A stretch of 32,764 bases of DNA, taken from assembly GCA_009781445.1 (NCBI GenBank), contig WQYD01000017.1, positions 1-32,764 of the forward strand, written 5' to 3'. This document shows positions 9,040 through 17,570 of the stretch, one piece after another. Source of the DNA: Bacillota bacterium. GTDB lineage: Bacteria > Bacillota > Clostridia > Christensenellales > DTU072. The first letter of the stretch is position 1, and each line of letters begins with the position of its first letter. The notes below the pieces were generated by a model. The model was not told the DNA's origin and did not search any database. It saw nothing but the letters and a program-made list of their open reading frames with translations. The position numbers were made by a program, and so were the translations under genes.

Positions 9040-9936
9040 ATGTGGCAAAGAACAAAAGATAATATTATAGAAAATTTTGGAAATTTTAAGCAAAAACCGA
9101 TTAGGCTAATATCCTTTACGGTTCTTATTGCGTTAATTTGTTTTTTCGCGCTTAGCACAGGTGCGCTAAGCCCAAATTTTGCCCTTGCAAGCACGGATTT
9201 TAATGAAAATGCGCATGAACTTCGCGCAGAAGCAGTTAAATTAAGCGAATTTTCCACAACTTATGCGGATTCAAGCACGGCAAGGAAAGCAAATATAATT
9301 ATTGCGTCCAAAAAGATAAACGGAACAATTATCCACCCAAGCAAGCAATTTTCATTTAACGGCACGGCAGGGGAACGCACCGCGGAAAACGGTTACCAAA
9401 CCGCAAAGATTATTGTGGACGGAAAATTCGTGAGTGGCACAGGTGGCGGGGTGTGCCAAGTTTCCACCACGCTGTACAACGCGGTACTGCTTGCAGGCTT
9501 AAAGGTTGATATCGTTCACCGCCATAGCCTGCCGATAAATTACGCACCGCTTTCCTTTGACGCAATGGTATCTTCGCGCCAAGATTTCGCTTTTACGAAT
9601 AACACTGATTACCTTATATATATAGTGGCAAAAGCCACTGATTCAAAGCTAACCTTTCAAGTTTTCGGCGAAAAGCCCATTCATAGCAGGGTGATAAAAT
9701 TAAGAAGCGTAACAATTCAAGAAATCTTCGGGCAGTACGAGACGGAATATGACGAAGGAACGCTAAGTGAGGACGAAAGCGAACGCATTATAGTAAAAGC
9801 CAAAAGCGGTTATGTTTCCGAAGGCTACCTTGACACCTACCAAAACGGCAGGCTGATAAAATCCGAACTAATAAGGAAAGATAGGTATCTGCCCCAAACA
9901 GGCAAGAGGATTATAAGGGTAGACGGCACGGCATAA
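9040..9936 (+). CDS. VanW-family membrane-anchored protein
   Basis: N-terminal TM (LISFTVLIALICFFALSTGAL); FSFNGTAGERTAENGYQTAKIIVDGKFVSGTGGGVCQVSTTLYNAVLLAGLKVDIVHRHSLP typical of VanW. Confidence 0.85.
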   Translation: MWQRTKDNIIENFGNFKQKPIRLISFTVLIALICFFALSTGALSPNFALASTDFNENAHELRAEAVKLSEFSTTYADSSTARKANIIIASKKINGTIIHPSKQFSFNGTAGERTAENGYQTAKIIVDGKFVSGTGGGVCQVSTTLYNAVLLAGLKVDIVHRHSLPINYAPLSFDAMVSSRQDFAFTNNTDYLIYIVAKATDSKLTFQVFGEKPIHSRVIKLRSVTIQEIFGQYETEYDEGTLSEDESERIIVKAKSGYVSEGYLDTYQNGRLIKSELIRKDRYLPQTGKRIIRVDGTA

Positions 9937-9947
9937 TAAATAATATA

Positions 9948-9976
9948 TTGAAATTTTTATTAAAATACAGTATACT
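9948..9976 (+). promoter_or_regulatory. Predicted promoter of the DUF4160/DUF2442 pair
   Basis: TTGAAA-17-TATACT. Confidence 0.6.
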
Positions 9977-10018
9977 CTAATTGAAAAGATATGCCCAAGG
10001 TAAAGCAAGGAGAGATTT

Positions 10019-10285
10019 ATGCCGATAATATCACAATTTTACGGAATATTAGTGTACATATACAAAGAAATTGGCAAACAGCACAATAAACCGCATTTTC
10101 ACGCAAAGTACTCTGAATTTGAGGGGGTTTATGACTTTGAGGGTAACCTTATCGCGGGCGAACTGCCAAAAAAGCAAAGCAAGCTGATTGAGGCATGGTG
10201 CTTACTTCATACAGACGAACTAAACGCCGCTTGGACAGCATGGAATGAAAGCGGTGAAATAATAAAGATTGAGGGGCTAAGGTAA
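10019..10285 (+). CDS. DUF4160-family protein
   Basis: MPIISQFYGILVYIYKEIGKQHNKPHFHAKYSEFEGVYDFEGNLIAGELPKKQ. Confidence 0.8.
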   Translation: MPIISQFYGILVYIYKEIGKQHNKPHFHAKYSEFEGVYDFEGNLIAGELPKKQSKLIEAWCLLHTDELNAAWTAWNESGEIIKIEGLR

Positions 10286-10289
10286 TTAT

Positions 10290-10529
10290 ATGATTAGACC
10301 AAAAGCTGTGAATGTGATTCCGCAACCCGATTATCAGTTGCTTGTAACCTTTAATAATAATGAGAAAAGGCTATTTGATGTTAAGCCATATCTTAGCTTT
10401 AAGCCGTTTAATGAATTAAAAAGCATTGAATTGTTTAAGACGGTAAAGACGGCAGGGCTAAGCATTGAATGGCTACACGGGCAAGATATTTGCCCCGATG
10501 AACTTTATTATAACAGCGTACCGCTATAG
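10290..10529 (+). CDS. DUF2442-family protein
   Basis: AVNVIPQPDYQLLVTFNNNEKRLFDVKPYL...IEWLHGQDICPDELYYNSV. Confidence 0.8.
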   Translation: MIRPKAVNVIPQPDYQLLVTFNNNEKRLFDVKPYLSFKPFNELKSIELFKTVKTAGLSIEWLHGQDICPDELYYNSVPL

Positions 10530-10535
10530 GAATAA

Positions 10536-10557
10536 TTGCCCGAGGGCAAACCTTTTT
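10536..10557 (+). terminator. Weak intrinsic terminator after DUF2442 gene
   Basis: TTGCC-CGAG-GGCAA followed by ACCTTTTT. Confidence 0.45.
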
Positions 10558-10580
10558 AATTCAAAATTCTATAAACCTTA

Positions 10581-12506
10581 TCAAGACGCCGTTCCGTCAT
10601 TGCGGTTATCGTCATTAAATCCTGCGAATTGGCTTTGGTAAAGCCCGTAATAGAATCCTTTTTGACTCATAAGAGTTTCGTGGTTGCCAAGCTCTACCAC
10701 ATCGCCTTGGTTCATTACGAGGATAACCGCCGCATTTTTAATGGTTGAAAGGCGGTGCGCGATAACGAAACTCGTTTTGTTCTGCATCATGGCAAGCATT
10801 GCACTTTGAATGTGCTTTTCGGTTCGGGTGTCTACCGAACTTGTGGCTTCGTCAAGGATAATAATTTTGGGATCTTTGAGGATTGCGCGCGCGATAGTTA
10901 AAAGCTGTTTTTGCCCTGCGGAAATGTTGCTTGCGTCCTCATTTAGCACCGTGTCGTAGCCGTGTTCCATAGTTTCAATAAAAGCGTGCGCGTGGGCTTC
11001 TTTTGCCGAGGCAATTATCTTTTCACGCGAGGCGTCCTTATTTCCGTAAGCAATGTTTTCTGCGACAGTGCCGTTAAATAGCCATGTATCTTGAAGAACC
11101 ATTCCGTAAAGGCTTCTTAAAGCGTCCTTAGTATAGTCGTTGATATTCACGCCGTCTATCTTAATAACACCACCGTCTAATTCATAAAAGCGCATTAAAA
11201 GATTCACAAGCGTGGTTTTGCCTGCGCCTGTGGGCCCGACTATTGCAATGGATTCGCCTGCGTTTACCTTTAGGTTTAAATTTGTAATCAGAGGTCTGTC
11301 CTTACGGTAAGAAAATCTTAGATTTTCCATATCAACGAAGCCTTTTATGTGCGAAACATCGGTTAAAAGGTTGTTTTCAGGTTCCATTTCCTCTAAATCA
11401 AAGGTTATAAACACCCTTTCCGCTGCGGCGATAGCGGTTTGAATTGTGTTTGCAATGTTACTTACCTGCTCAATAGGCTGTGCGAATTGGCGGGTATATT
11501 GAAGTAAGGCTTGAATATCACCGATTGTGATAACCCCTTGCCCCGCACGGAAACCGCCCCCCACGCAAATGCCCACATAGCAAAGATTGTTAATAAACTT
11601 AATTGTGGGCAAAATTATCCCTGCCAAAAACTGCGAACGGCGGGTAGCCGATTTGAGTTCTTTATTGATAGCCTCATAAGCCTTCACGCTTTCTTCTTCC
11701 CTGCAATAAAGTTTTATTATCCTATGCCCTGTGTACATTTCCTCAATGTGCGCATTCAACAATCCGATTTTCTTTTGCTGGGAAGCAAACTGCACTTGGG
11801 ATTTTTTAATGATTATCCGCGAAGTTATAAATAAAAGCGGTAAGGAAACAAGCGCGATTATGGATAGCAAAGGATCAATCCGCATCATCATTATAAATAC
11901 GCCGATAACCGTCATAGTACCCGAAATGATTTGGTTAATGCTTTCTTGAAGGGTTATGGAAACCATTTCAATGTCGTTAGTTAAGCGGGATAGAACATCG
12001 CCCACAGGCGTGCCGTCAAAATACTTTAATGGGACTTTATCAAGTTTATCCTTTAAATCCGTCCTCATGCGCCTAACCACCATTTGGCTCATAGACGCGG
12101 CAACAATTCCGCTTGCGAATTGGAAGAGGGCGTTTAGAACATAAAGGGAAGCACAAGTCCAAAGAATAGGGGCGATATAAGTGTAAAGTTGAGAGTTACC
12201 TTCGCGCGTTATATCGGTGAAAAATTGAATGCTGTCCACAAGTGCATTCGTTACCTTTTTCATAATATCAGGCACCCAAATTGCAAACCAAGTGCCAACG
12301 CCTGCAAGCACCATCATTATGATTAAAAGGGCAAGCTGAGGCTTTAGATATTTAATAAGCCTGCCCACTGTTTTTCCGAAATTTTCCGCTTTTTCCACAG
12401 GGGCAATGGCGTCCGTAACATCCGCCATGCCAAGCGCGCCACCGATATTTATGCCCTTTGATTCGGTTTGGGATTCGCCCGTTATCGGCTTATATTCTTC
12501 ACTCAT
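10581..12506 (-). CDS. ABC exporter half-transporter (TMD-NBD), partner of the upstream gene
   Basis: Walker A GPTGAGKTT, signature NISAGQKQ, Walker B IIILDEATSSVD; overlaps partner by 4 nt. Confidence 0.9.
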   Translation of the reverse strand: MSEEYKPITGESQTESKGINIGGALGMADVTDAIAPVEKAENFGKTVGRLIKYLKPQLALLIIMMVLAGVGTWFAIWVPDIMKKVTNALVDSIQFFTDITREGNSQLYTYIAPILWTCASLYVLNALFQFASGIVAASMSQMVVRRMRTDLKDKLDKVPLKYFDGTPVGDVLSRLTNDIEMVSITLQESINQIISGTMTVIGVFIMMMRIDPLLSIIALVSLPLLFITSRIIIKKSQVQFASQQKKIGLLNAHIEEMYTGHRIIKLYCREEESVKAYEAINKELKSATRRSQFLAGIILPTIKFINNLCYVGICVGGGFRAGQGVITIGDIQALLQYTRQFAQPIEQVSNIANTIQTAIAAAERVFITFDLEEMEPENNLLTDVSHIKGFVDMENLRFSYRKDRPLITNLNLKVNAGESIAIVGPTGAGKTTLVNLLMRFYELDGGVIKIDGVNINDYTKDALRSLYGMVLQDTWLFNGTVAENIAYGNKDASREKIIASAKEAHAHAFIETMEHGYDTVLNEDASNISAGQKQLLTIARAILKDPKIIILDEATSSVDTRTEKHIQSAMLAMMQNKTSFVIAHRLSTIKNAAVILVMNQGDVVELGNHETLMSQKGFYYGLYQSQFAGFNDDNRNDGTAS

Positions 12507-15412
12507 AGCCCAAGCTCCTCCTCACTCATTTGCGAAAGCGCGATATCCTTATAAAGAGGGCAGGTTTTCAATAATTCTTTATGCGTGCCATGCCCCACAA
12601 TTTTGCCCTCGTCAAGCACTAAGATATTATCCGCATCCATAATCGTACCCACGCGTTGGGCAACTATAATGGTTGCGCTATCCTTAGTTATCTTTTTAAG
12701 CGCGGTTCTAAGTAGCTTATCCGTTCTGAAATCAAGCGCGGAAAAACTATCGTCAAAAATCAAAATTTCAGGCTTTCGGATAATTGCCCTTGCAATGGAA
12801 AGCCTTTGCTTTTGCCCCCCGCTGAAGTTATTACCGCCTTGTTCCACACGGCTTTCAAGCATTCCGTCCTTATCTTTTACGAATTTCGCGCTTTGCGCAA
12901 TTTCAAGTGCTTCCCAAAGTTCTTCTTCTGTGGCATCTTCCTTTCCGTACTGAAGGTTAGATTTTATCGTGCCTGAAAACAGCATTGATCTTTGGGGAAC
13001 AAAGCCGATTTTACCGCGAAGTTCCGCTTGGGGGATTTCTTTAATCGGCACGCCGTTAATAAAAATCTCACCGCTTAAAATATCATAAAAGCGCGGTATT
13101 AAATTGATTACCGAACTTTTGCCACTGCCTGTGCCACCCACGATTGCGGTAACTTTGCCTCTTTCCGCCTTAAAGGAAATATCGGATAAAATGTTCTCAC
13201 TTGCCTCACTTGAATATTTAAAATTAACATTTTCAAAGCTAACAGTACCGCGTTCGGTGTAATTAACATTTGGTGTTTCGGTATCCTTAATTGATAGTTC
13301 GGTATCCAAAACTGCGTTAATTCTTCGTGCAGAAGCAGATGCCCTCGGGAACATTACGAACACCGTGGCAAGCATAATAAGTGCCATCATAATTTGGGTT
13401 ATGTACTGAATAACCGCCATCATATCGCCCACATTTATGTCGTCCCCATAAGCAATTTGACGGCTTGCCACCCACACAATGCCCACCATTGTGCAGTTCA
13501 TTACAACCGCAATGAGGGGGGCAAGAACGGCAACATATCTGTACACAGAAACTGAAAGAGTTTTTAACTTTTCGTTAACTTCCTTAAAGCGCAGGCTTTC
13601 CCTTTCTTGCTGGTTAAAGGCGCGCACAACGCGGATACCCGTCAAACTTTCACGCATTATCTGCGTTATCCTATCCACCTTAATTTGAATTTCTTGGAAC
13701 AAGGGGAACACAACTTTTGCGGCGATATAAGAAACAACTATAAGGATAGGGAAGGGATAGAAAATTACCACTGTCATAGGCACGCTTTTTTGGAAAGACA
13801 GGGCAAAACCGCCAATTATGGTAAACGGCGCGATAAGTGCGGTTCTCAGCACAAGCAGGAAAACGGATTGAATTTGGCTTATATCGTTAGTAGATCGCGT
13901 GATTAAACTTGCGGTTGAAAACTTATCAAATTCGTTAAGCGAAAAGGTTTCCACTTTTCTGAAAACCTTACTTCTAATCATTGCTGAAAAGTTTGCGGCG
14001 ATTTTCGCGCTGATAAGTGCCGCGATAATGGCGCAAGCGCAAGCGGCTATTGTTAACAAAAGCATTAAACCGCCACGCGTTAATATATAGTTAAAATCTT
14101 GGGTTTGAATGGTTTCGCCGTCCGGTAGCATCATTTGCTTGCCAGTCTTTAATTCATTTTCCTTTAATGCCTCTTTCTTTGTGGCGGTGGGGGATAATTT
14201 AAGGTAATCGCCAAGTTTAATCCAAAACCTGTCCCATGAAGTTACCTTGTTACTCTCATATTTATTTATGAGTTTTTCTGTGCGCTTTAAATTGTAATTT
14301 GAAGCCTTTAAAATGTTTGCAAGAATCACCAAATCGTCCTCATAAGCCACCACAATTTTATCAATGCTGTGGCTGAGGTTGGCTTGCTTTTCGTCACTAA
14401 ATCCGCGGTTATAAAGAATGCGCCTCTTAATTAAATCCGCGTTATGCAGGTTTGCTTCCTTTTGCGCGCTTGCTTCGGTGATTCCTATGCCGTTATCCAC
14501 CCATTTATCACCGTTATAAAGATAGGCGTAAGCAAGGGAATCGGTGCAAATTATAACCTCGTAATCGGGCATTGGTTCGGCACGCCCAGTTTTTGAATAC
14601 TTGGGATCGTAATATTCCGTGTCGCCGTCTATGTGGTAAATTATTAAAAGTTTATCTCTTTCGTAAGGTTCGCCGAATTCGTTTGTGGCAAGGCGGTTGC
14701 CGTCTTTATCAAGCGGAATGGGCGCGAGGTTGCCGTGCCTGCTGTGCTTCATGCTTAAAATGCACGCGCTTAAAATTTTGCGGTTGCCCTCGTTGTCCAT
14801 GGTTTCGGCATCGGGATCTTGATCCAAAAGCATATTTACCGAAAGCCCTTTGTCGGCATCAATAGAAAGTGTGTTCGGATCGTTCGGATCAAAAACCAAA
14901 AGGGTGTTAATTACCTCTGTTATCTTTTTTTTCTCTTCGGCTGTGTAGCCTCGGCTTGGGTTTACGGCGTAATCAATATTAAAATCAGCACCCACCTTTT
15001 GAAACGGCTTAAGCCCGTCTAAGAAAGGGGTGAGGACAATTTCAAAAAGTTCCTCTGAATCACCAATCGGAATATCTCTAAAAACCACATTGTACGCATG
15101 GTTAAATGGTATTTTTTCAAGTGCAAGTGCTAAGTCAAAGGTTGAAAACCCTTCGTTCATTTCAAAAATCGGAATTTCGTCTGGATTATATCCCTTTATC
15201 TGCCTTTTTCCCTCAACCCCTTTAAGGCTTGCGGGCTTGGGCATTTTTGCGTGCTTATACAAGGGTTCATATTTCAAATAAATGCCGTCATCAATGATTT
15301 CCGACATTTTTTCAGGCAAATACAATTCCGCCACCGCCTGCCCCGCAACCAAAATAACTACTGCTATCAGTAGTATCGTCATAGGCTTTAGTAAGTGGAA
15401 GAGTTTGAACAT
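12503..15412 (-). CDS. ABC exporter half-transporter (TMD-NBD) with about 410-aa TM1-TM2 insertion
   Basis: Walker A GGTGSGKSS, signature NFSGGQKQ, Walker B ILIFDDSFSALD; start reassigned to MFKLFHLL at 15412 because the listed N-terminus is translated heptamer repeat. Confidence 0.85.
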   Translation of the reverse strand: MFKLFHLLKPMTILLIAVVILVAGQAVAELYLPEKMSEIIDDGIYLKYEPLYKHAKMPKPASLKGVEGKRQIKGYNPDEIPIFEMNEGFSTFDLALALEKIPFNHAYNVVFRDIPIGDSEELFEIVLTPFLDGLKPFQKVGADFNIDYAVNPSRGYTAEEKKKITEVINTLLVFDPNDPNTLSIDADKGLSVNMLLDQDPDAETMDNEGNRKILSACILSMKHSRHGNLAPIPLDKDGNRLATNEFGEPYERDKLLIIYHIDGDTEYYDPKYSKTGRAEPMPDYEVIICTDSLAYAYLYNGDKWVDNGIGITEASAQKEANLHNADLIKRRILYNRGFSDEKQANLSHSIDKIVVAYEDDLVILANILKASNYNLKRTEKLINKYESNKVTSWDRFWIKLGDYLKLSPTATKKEALKENELKTGKQMMLPDGETIQTQDFNYILTRGGLMLLLTIAACACAIIAALISAKIAANFSAMIRSKVFRKVETFSLNEFDKFSTASLITRSTNDISQIQSVFLLVLRTALIAPFTIIGGFALSFQKSVPMTVVIFYPFPILIVVSYIAAKVVFPLFQEIQIKVDRITQIMRESLTGIRVVRAFNQQERESLRFKEVNEKLKTLSVSVYRYVAVLAPLIAVVMNCTMVGIVWVASRQIAYGDDINVGDMMAVIQYITQIMMALIMLATVFVMFPRASASARRINAVLDTELSIKDTETPNVNYTERGTVSFENVNFKYSSEASENILSDISFKAERGKVTAIVGGTGSGKSSVINLIPRFYDILSGEIFINGVPIKEIPQAELRGKIGFVPQRSMLFSGTIKSNLQYGKEDATEEELWEALEIAQSAKFVKDKDGMLESRVEQGGNNFSGGQKQRLSIARAIIRKPEILIFDDSFSALDFRTDKLLRTALKKITKDSATIIVAQRVGTIMDADNILVLDEGKIVGHGTHKELLKTCPLYKDIALSQMSEEELGL

Positions 15413-15415
15413 TTT

Positions 15416-15450
15416 TTGGTGGTTGGTGATTGGTGGTTGGTGATTGGTTT
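15416..15450. repeat. Heptamer array TTGGTGG/TTGGTGA x5
   Basis: Read directly. Confidence 0.9.
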
Positions 15451-15453
15451 TCC

Positions 15454-15484
15454 AGCGCACAGCGCACAATGCACAGCGCACAAT
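15454..15484. repeat. Heptamer array AGCGCAC-AGCGCAC-AATGCAC-AGCGCAC
   Basis: Read directly. Confidence 0.9.
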
Positions 15485-15487
15485 GAA

Positions 15488-15511
15488 GGAATCTAAATCT
15501 CATTAAGATAA
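15488..15511 (+). repeat. Copy of recurring intergenic core (GGAATCTAAATCTCATTAAGATAA)
   Basis: Similarity to the other core copies. Confidence 0.6.
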
Positions 15512-15620
15512 ACTCTTAATTAAATAATTCCATAATTTTAGCCAAGCCACATAGTGGCGCACGCCAAGGTTCTGCCAAAGGCGGGTTCTTATATTTCATA
15601 TTTTATATTTTTCCAACACT

Positions 15621-15648
15621 GTGCGCTGTGCGCTGTGCATTGTGCGCT
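15621..15648. repeat. Heptamer array GTGCGCT-GTGCGCT-GTGCATT-GTGCGCT (reverse orientation of AGCGCAC family)
   Basis: Read directly. Confidence 0.9.
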
Positions 15649-15658
15649 TTGCAAAGCC

Positions 15659-17188
15659 TTACGCTTTGCAAATAAGGCTTTCCGCAGTCATTTCACTTGG
15701 CTTATCTATTCTCATAAGTTCTAAGATTGTGGGGGCGATATCGGATAATTTGCCGTTATCTCTTAATTTGCAATCCGCTGGGATTAAGATAAAGGGAACT
15801 TTGTTAGTGGTATGGGCGGTAAATACTTCACCGCTTGGTTCAAGCATTTTTTCAGCGTTTCCGTGATCTGAGGTTAATAGCACATTTCCGCCGACTTCAA
15901 GCACGGCTTCAACCACAAGTTTAACGCAATTATCCACCGTTTCAACCGCTTTAACTGCGGAATTGAAATCCCCTGTATGTCCAACCATATCGCAATTTGC
16001 GAAGTTAAGCACAATAAAATCGTACTTATTTTTCTTAATTAGTTTAACCGCCTCGTTTGCGACTTCATAAGCACTCATTTCGGGTTTTTGATCGTAAGTG
16101 CTTACTTTGGGGGACGGTATAAGAACTCTGTCCTCACCTTTGGCAGGCTTCTCAATTCCCGAATTAAAGAAAAATGTTACATGGGCGTATTTTTCCGTTT
16201 CGGCGATTCTCAATTGCTTTATATTATTAGATTCAAGGATATCGTTAAGATTGTTGCTTAAACTTTGCGCCACAAATGCGGTTTTAATATTTTGAAATGT
16301 TTCGTCATATTTCGTGAAGCCTGCAAAACTTGGATTTAAGAAACCCGTTTTTCTTTCAAATTTTGTGAATTTTTCTTCAATAAACGCCCTCGTAATCTCG
16401 CGCGCTCTATCGGGGCGGAAGTTAAAAAATATTATGCTATCACCCTTTTCAATAAGTTTAACAGGCTTACCCTCGCCAGTTATTATCACATGAGGCACAA
16501 TAAATTCGTCTGTAATTCCGTTTTCATAGCTTATTGTGAAAGCGTCCTCAGCGTTCGTTATTATCGCGCCGTTTCCAAATGCCATTGCCGAATATGCTTC
16601 TTCCACGCGTTCCCAGCGGTTATCCCTATCCATAGGGTAAAACCTGCCCATTACTGTGGCAATCGCGCCGAAGCCGATAGCCTTTATGTGGTTTTGCAGG
16701 GATTCAATGTAACCTTTGCCACTCACAGGGCTAACATCTCTGCCGTCCATAAAACAATGGATATATATATTATCAAGCCCCTCATTCTTTGCCATTTCAA
16801 TAAGCGCGTAAAGGTGCGAAGTGTGGCTGTGAACACCGCCGTCTGATAAAAGCCCGAAGGTGTGCAACGCTTTGCCGTTTTCTTTGGCGGAACGCATTAC
16901 TTCAAGAAGTGCGGTGTTTTTAAAAAATTCCTTATCTTTAATCTCTTTAGAAATTCGCGAAAGTTCTTGAAAAACCACCCGTCCCGCACCGATATTTAAA
17001 TGCCCCACCTCGCTGTTGCCCATTTGCCCCTCAGGAAGCCCCACCGCAAAACCGCTTGCCTCAAGCAAAGTGCTTGGGTAAGTTTTTTTAAGATAGTTAA
17101 TGTAAGGTGTGCCTTGCGCGGTAATGGCATTACCCGCCGTACTATCTGCTTCCGCAAAGCCATCCATTATTATTAGTGCGTTTAACAT
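15659..17188 (-). CDS. gpmI: 2,3-bisphosphoglycerate-independent phosphoglycerate mutase
   Basis: MDGFAEADSTAGNAI...GLPEGQMGNSEVGHLNIGAGRVVFQEL, LTSDHGNAEKM. Confidence 0.95.
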   Translation of the reverse strand: MLNALIIMDGFAEADSTAGNAITAQGTPYINYLKKTYPSTLLEASGFAVGLPEGQMGNSEVGHLNIGAGRVVFQELSRISKEIKDKEFFKNTALLEVMRSAKENGKALHTFGLLSDGGVHSHTSHLYALIEMAKNEGLDNIYIHCFMDGRDVSPVSGKGYIESLQNHIKAIGFGAIATVMGRFYPMDRDNRWERVEEAYSAMAFGNGAIITNAEDAFTISYENGITDEFIVPHVIITGEGKPVKLIEKGDSIIFFNFRPDRAREITRAFIEEKFTKFERKTGFLNPSFAGFTKYDETFQNIKTAFVAQSLSNNLNDILESNNIKQLRIAETEKYAHVTFFFNSGIEKPAKGEDRVLIPSPKVSTYDQKPEMSAYEVANEAVKLIKKNKYDFIVLNFANCDMVGHTGDFNSAVKAVETVDNCVKLVVEAVLEVGGNVLLTSDHGNAEKMLEPSGEVFTAHTTNKVPFILIPADCKLRDNGKLSDIAPTILELMRIDKPSEMTAESLICKA

Positions 17189-17289
17189 AAAATCTTCTGA
17201 GTCCCCATGGCTTCCGCCCCTTTTATATATTATATATTAACACGCATTCGCGCGCAAGTCAAGAAGTGCTTAAATAAAAATCCACAATT

Positions 17290-17317
17290 CTGCATTCTGA
17301 ATTTTGAATTCTGAATT
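17290..17317. repeat. Heptamer array CTGCATT-CTGAATT-TTGAATT-CTGAATT
   Basis: Read directly. Confidence 0.85.
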
Positions 17318-17332
17318 ATTTCATATTTTCCT

Positions 17333-17361
17333 TTGCTTAAAGTATTTTCGTGTGATAAACT
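17333..17361 (+). promoter_or_regulatory. Candidate promoter for prs-rho
   Basis: TTGCTT-17-TAAACT, leaving a leader of about 200 nt. Confidence 0.4.
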
Positions 17362-17470
17362 AATAGCATAATTACTGTTTTGCGAAAAGCATGGCGGTGA
17401 TTAAGTGCGTTTTTGCACGCGTTGGAAGATTATATAGCTTTAACACCGAATCAAATAAAGAAATCAAGTA

Positions 17471-17502
17471 TCAATTTAACACCAAATCAATTTAACACCA
17501 AA
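17471..17502. repeat. Perfect 2 x 16-bp tandem repeat TCAATTTAACACCAAA, with related TTTAACACCGAAT at 17439
   Basis: Read directly, in the leader of prs. Confidence 0.85.
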
Positions 17503-17570
17503 TATCTATTCACCTTATCTAACACACAAATTAAATTACGAAAAAAATAGCTTTTACTTTTGGAGAAAAT

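Noticed and set aside
8941-9040. Purine riboswitch upstream of purF
   Set aside because: The space to the divergent VanW gene is only about 100 bp, and I could not identify a purine-riboswitch core; none claimed.
15312-15866. Small ORFs 15312-15503 (-) and 15621-15866 (+) (HCALCIVRCAL / MRCALCIVRF)
   Set aside because: N-termini are translated GTGCGCT/AGCGCAC heptamers; the remainders are antisense to gpmI or overlap the ABC gene.
17362-17570. Known riboswitch class in the prs leader
   Set aside because: Only a small GTGCG-TTTTT-GCAC hairpin and direct repeats were seen; no recognisable riboswitch motif.
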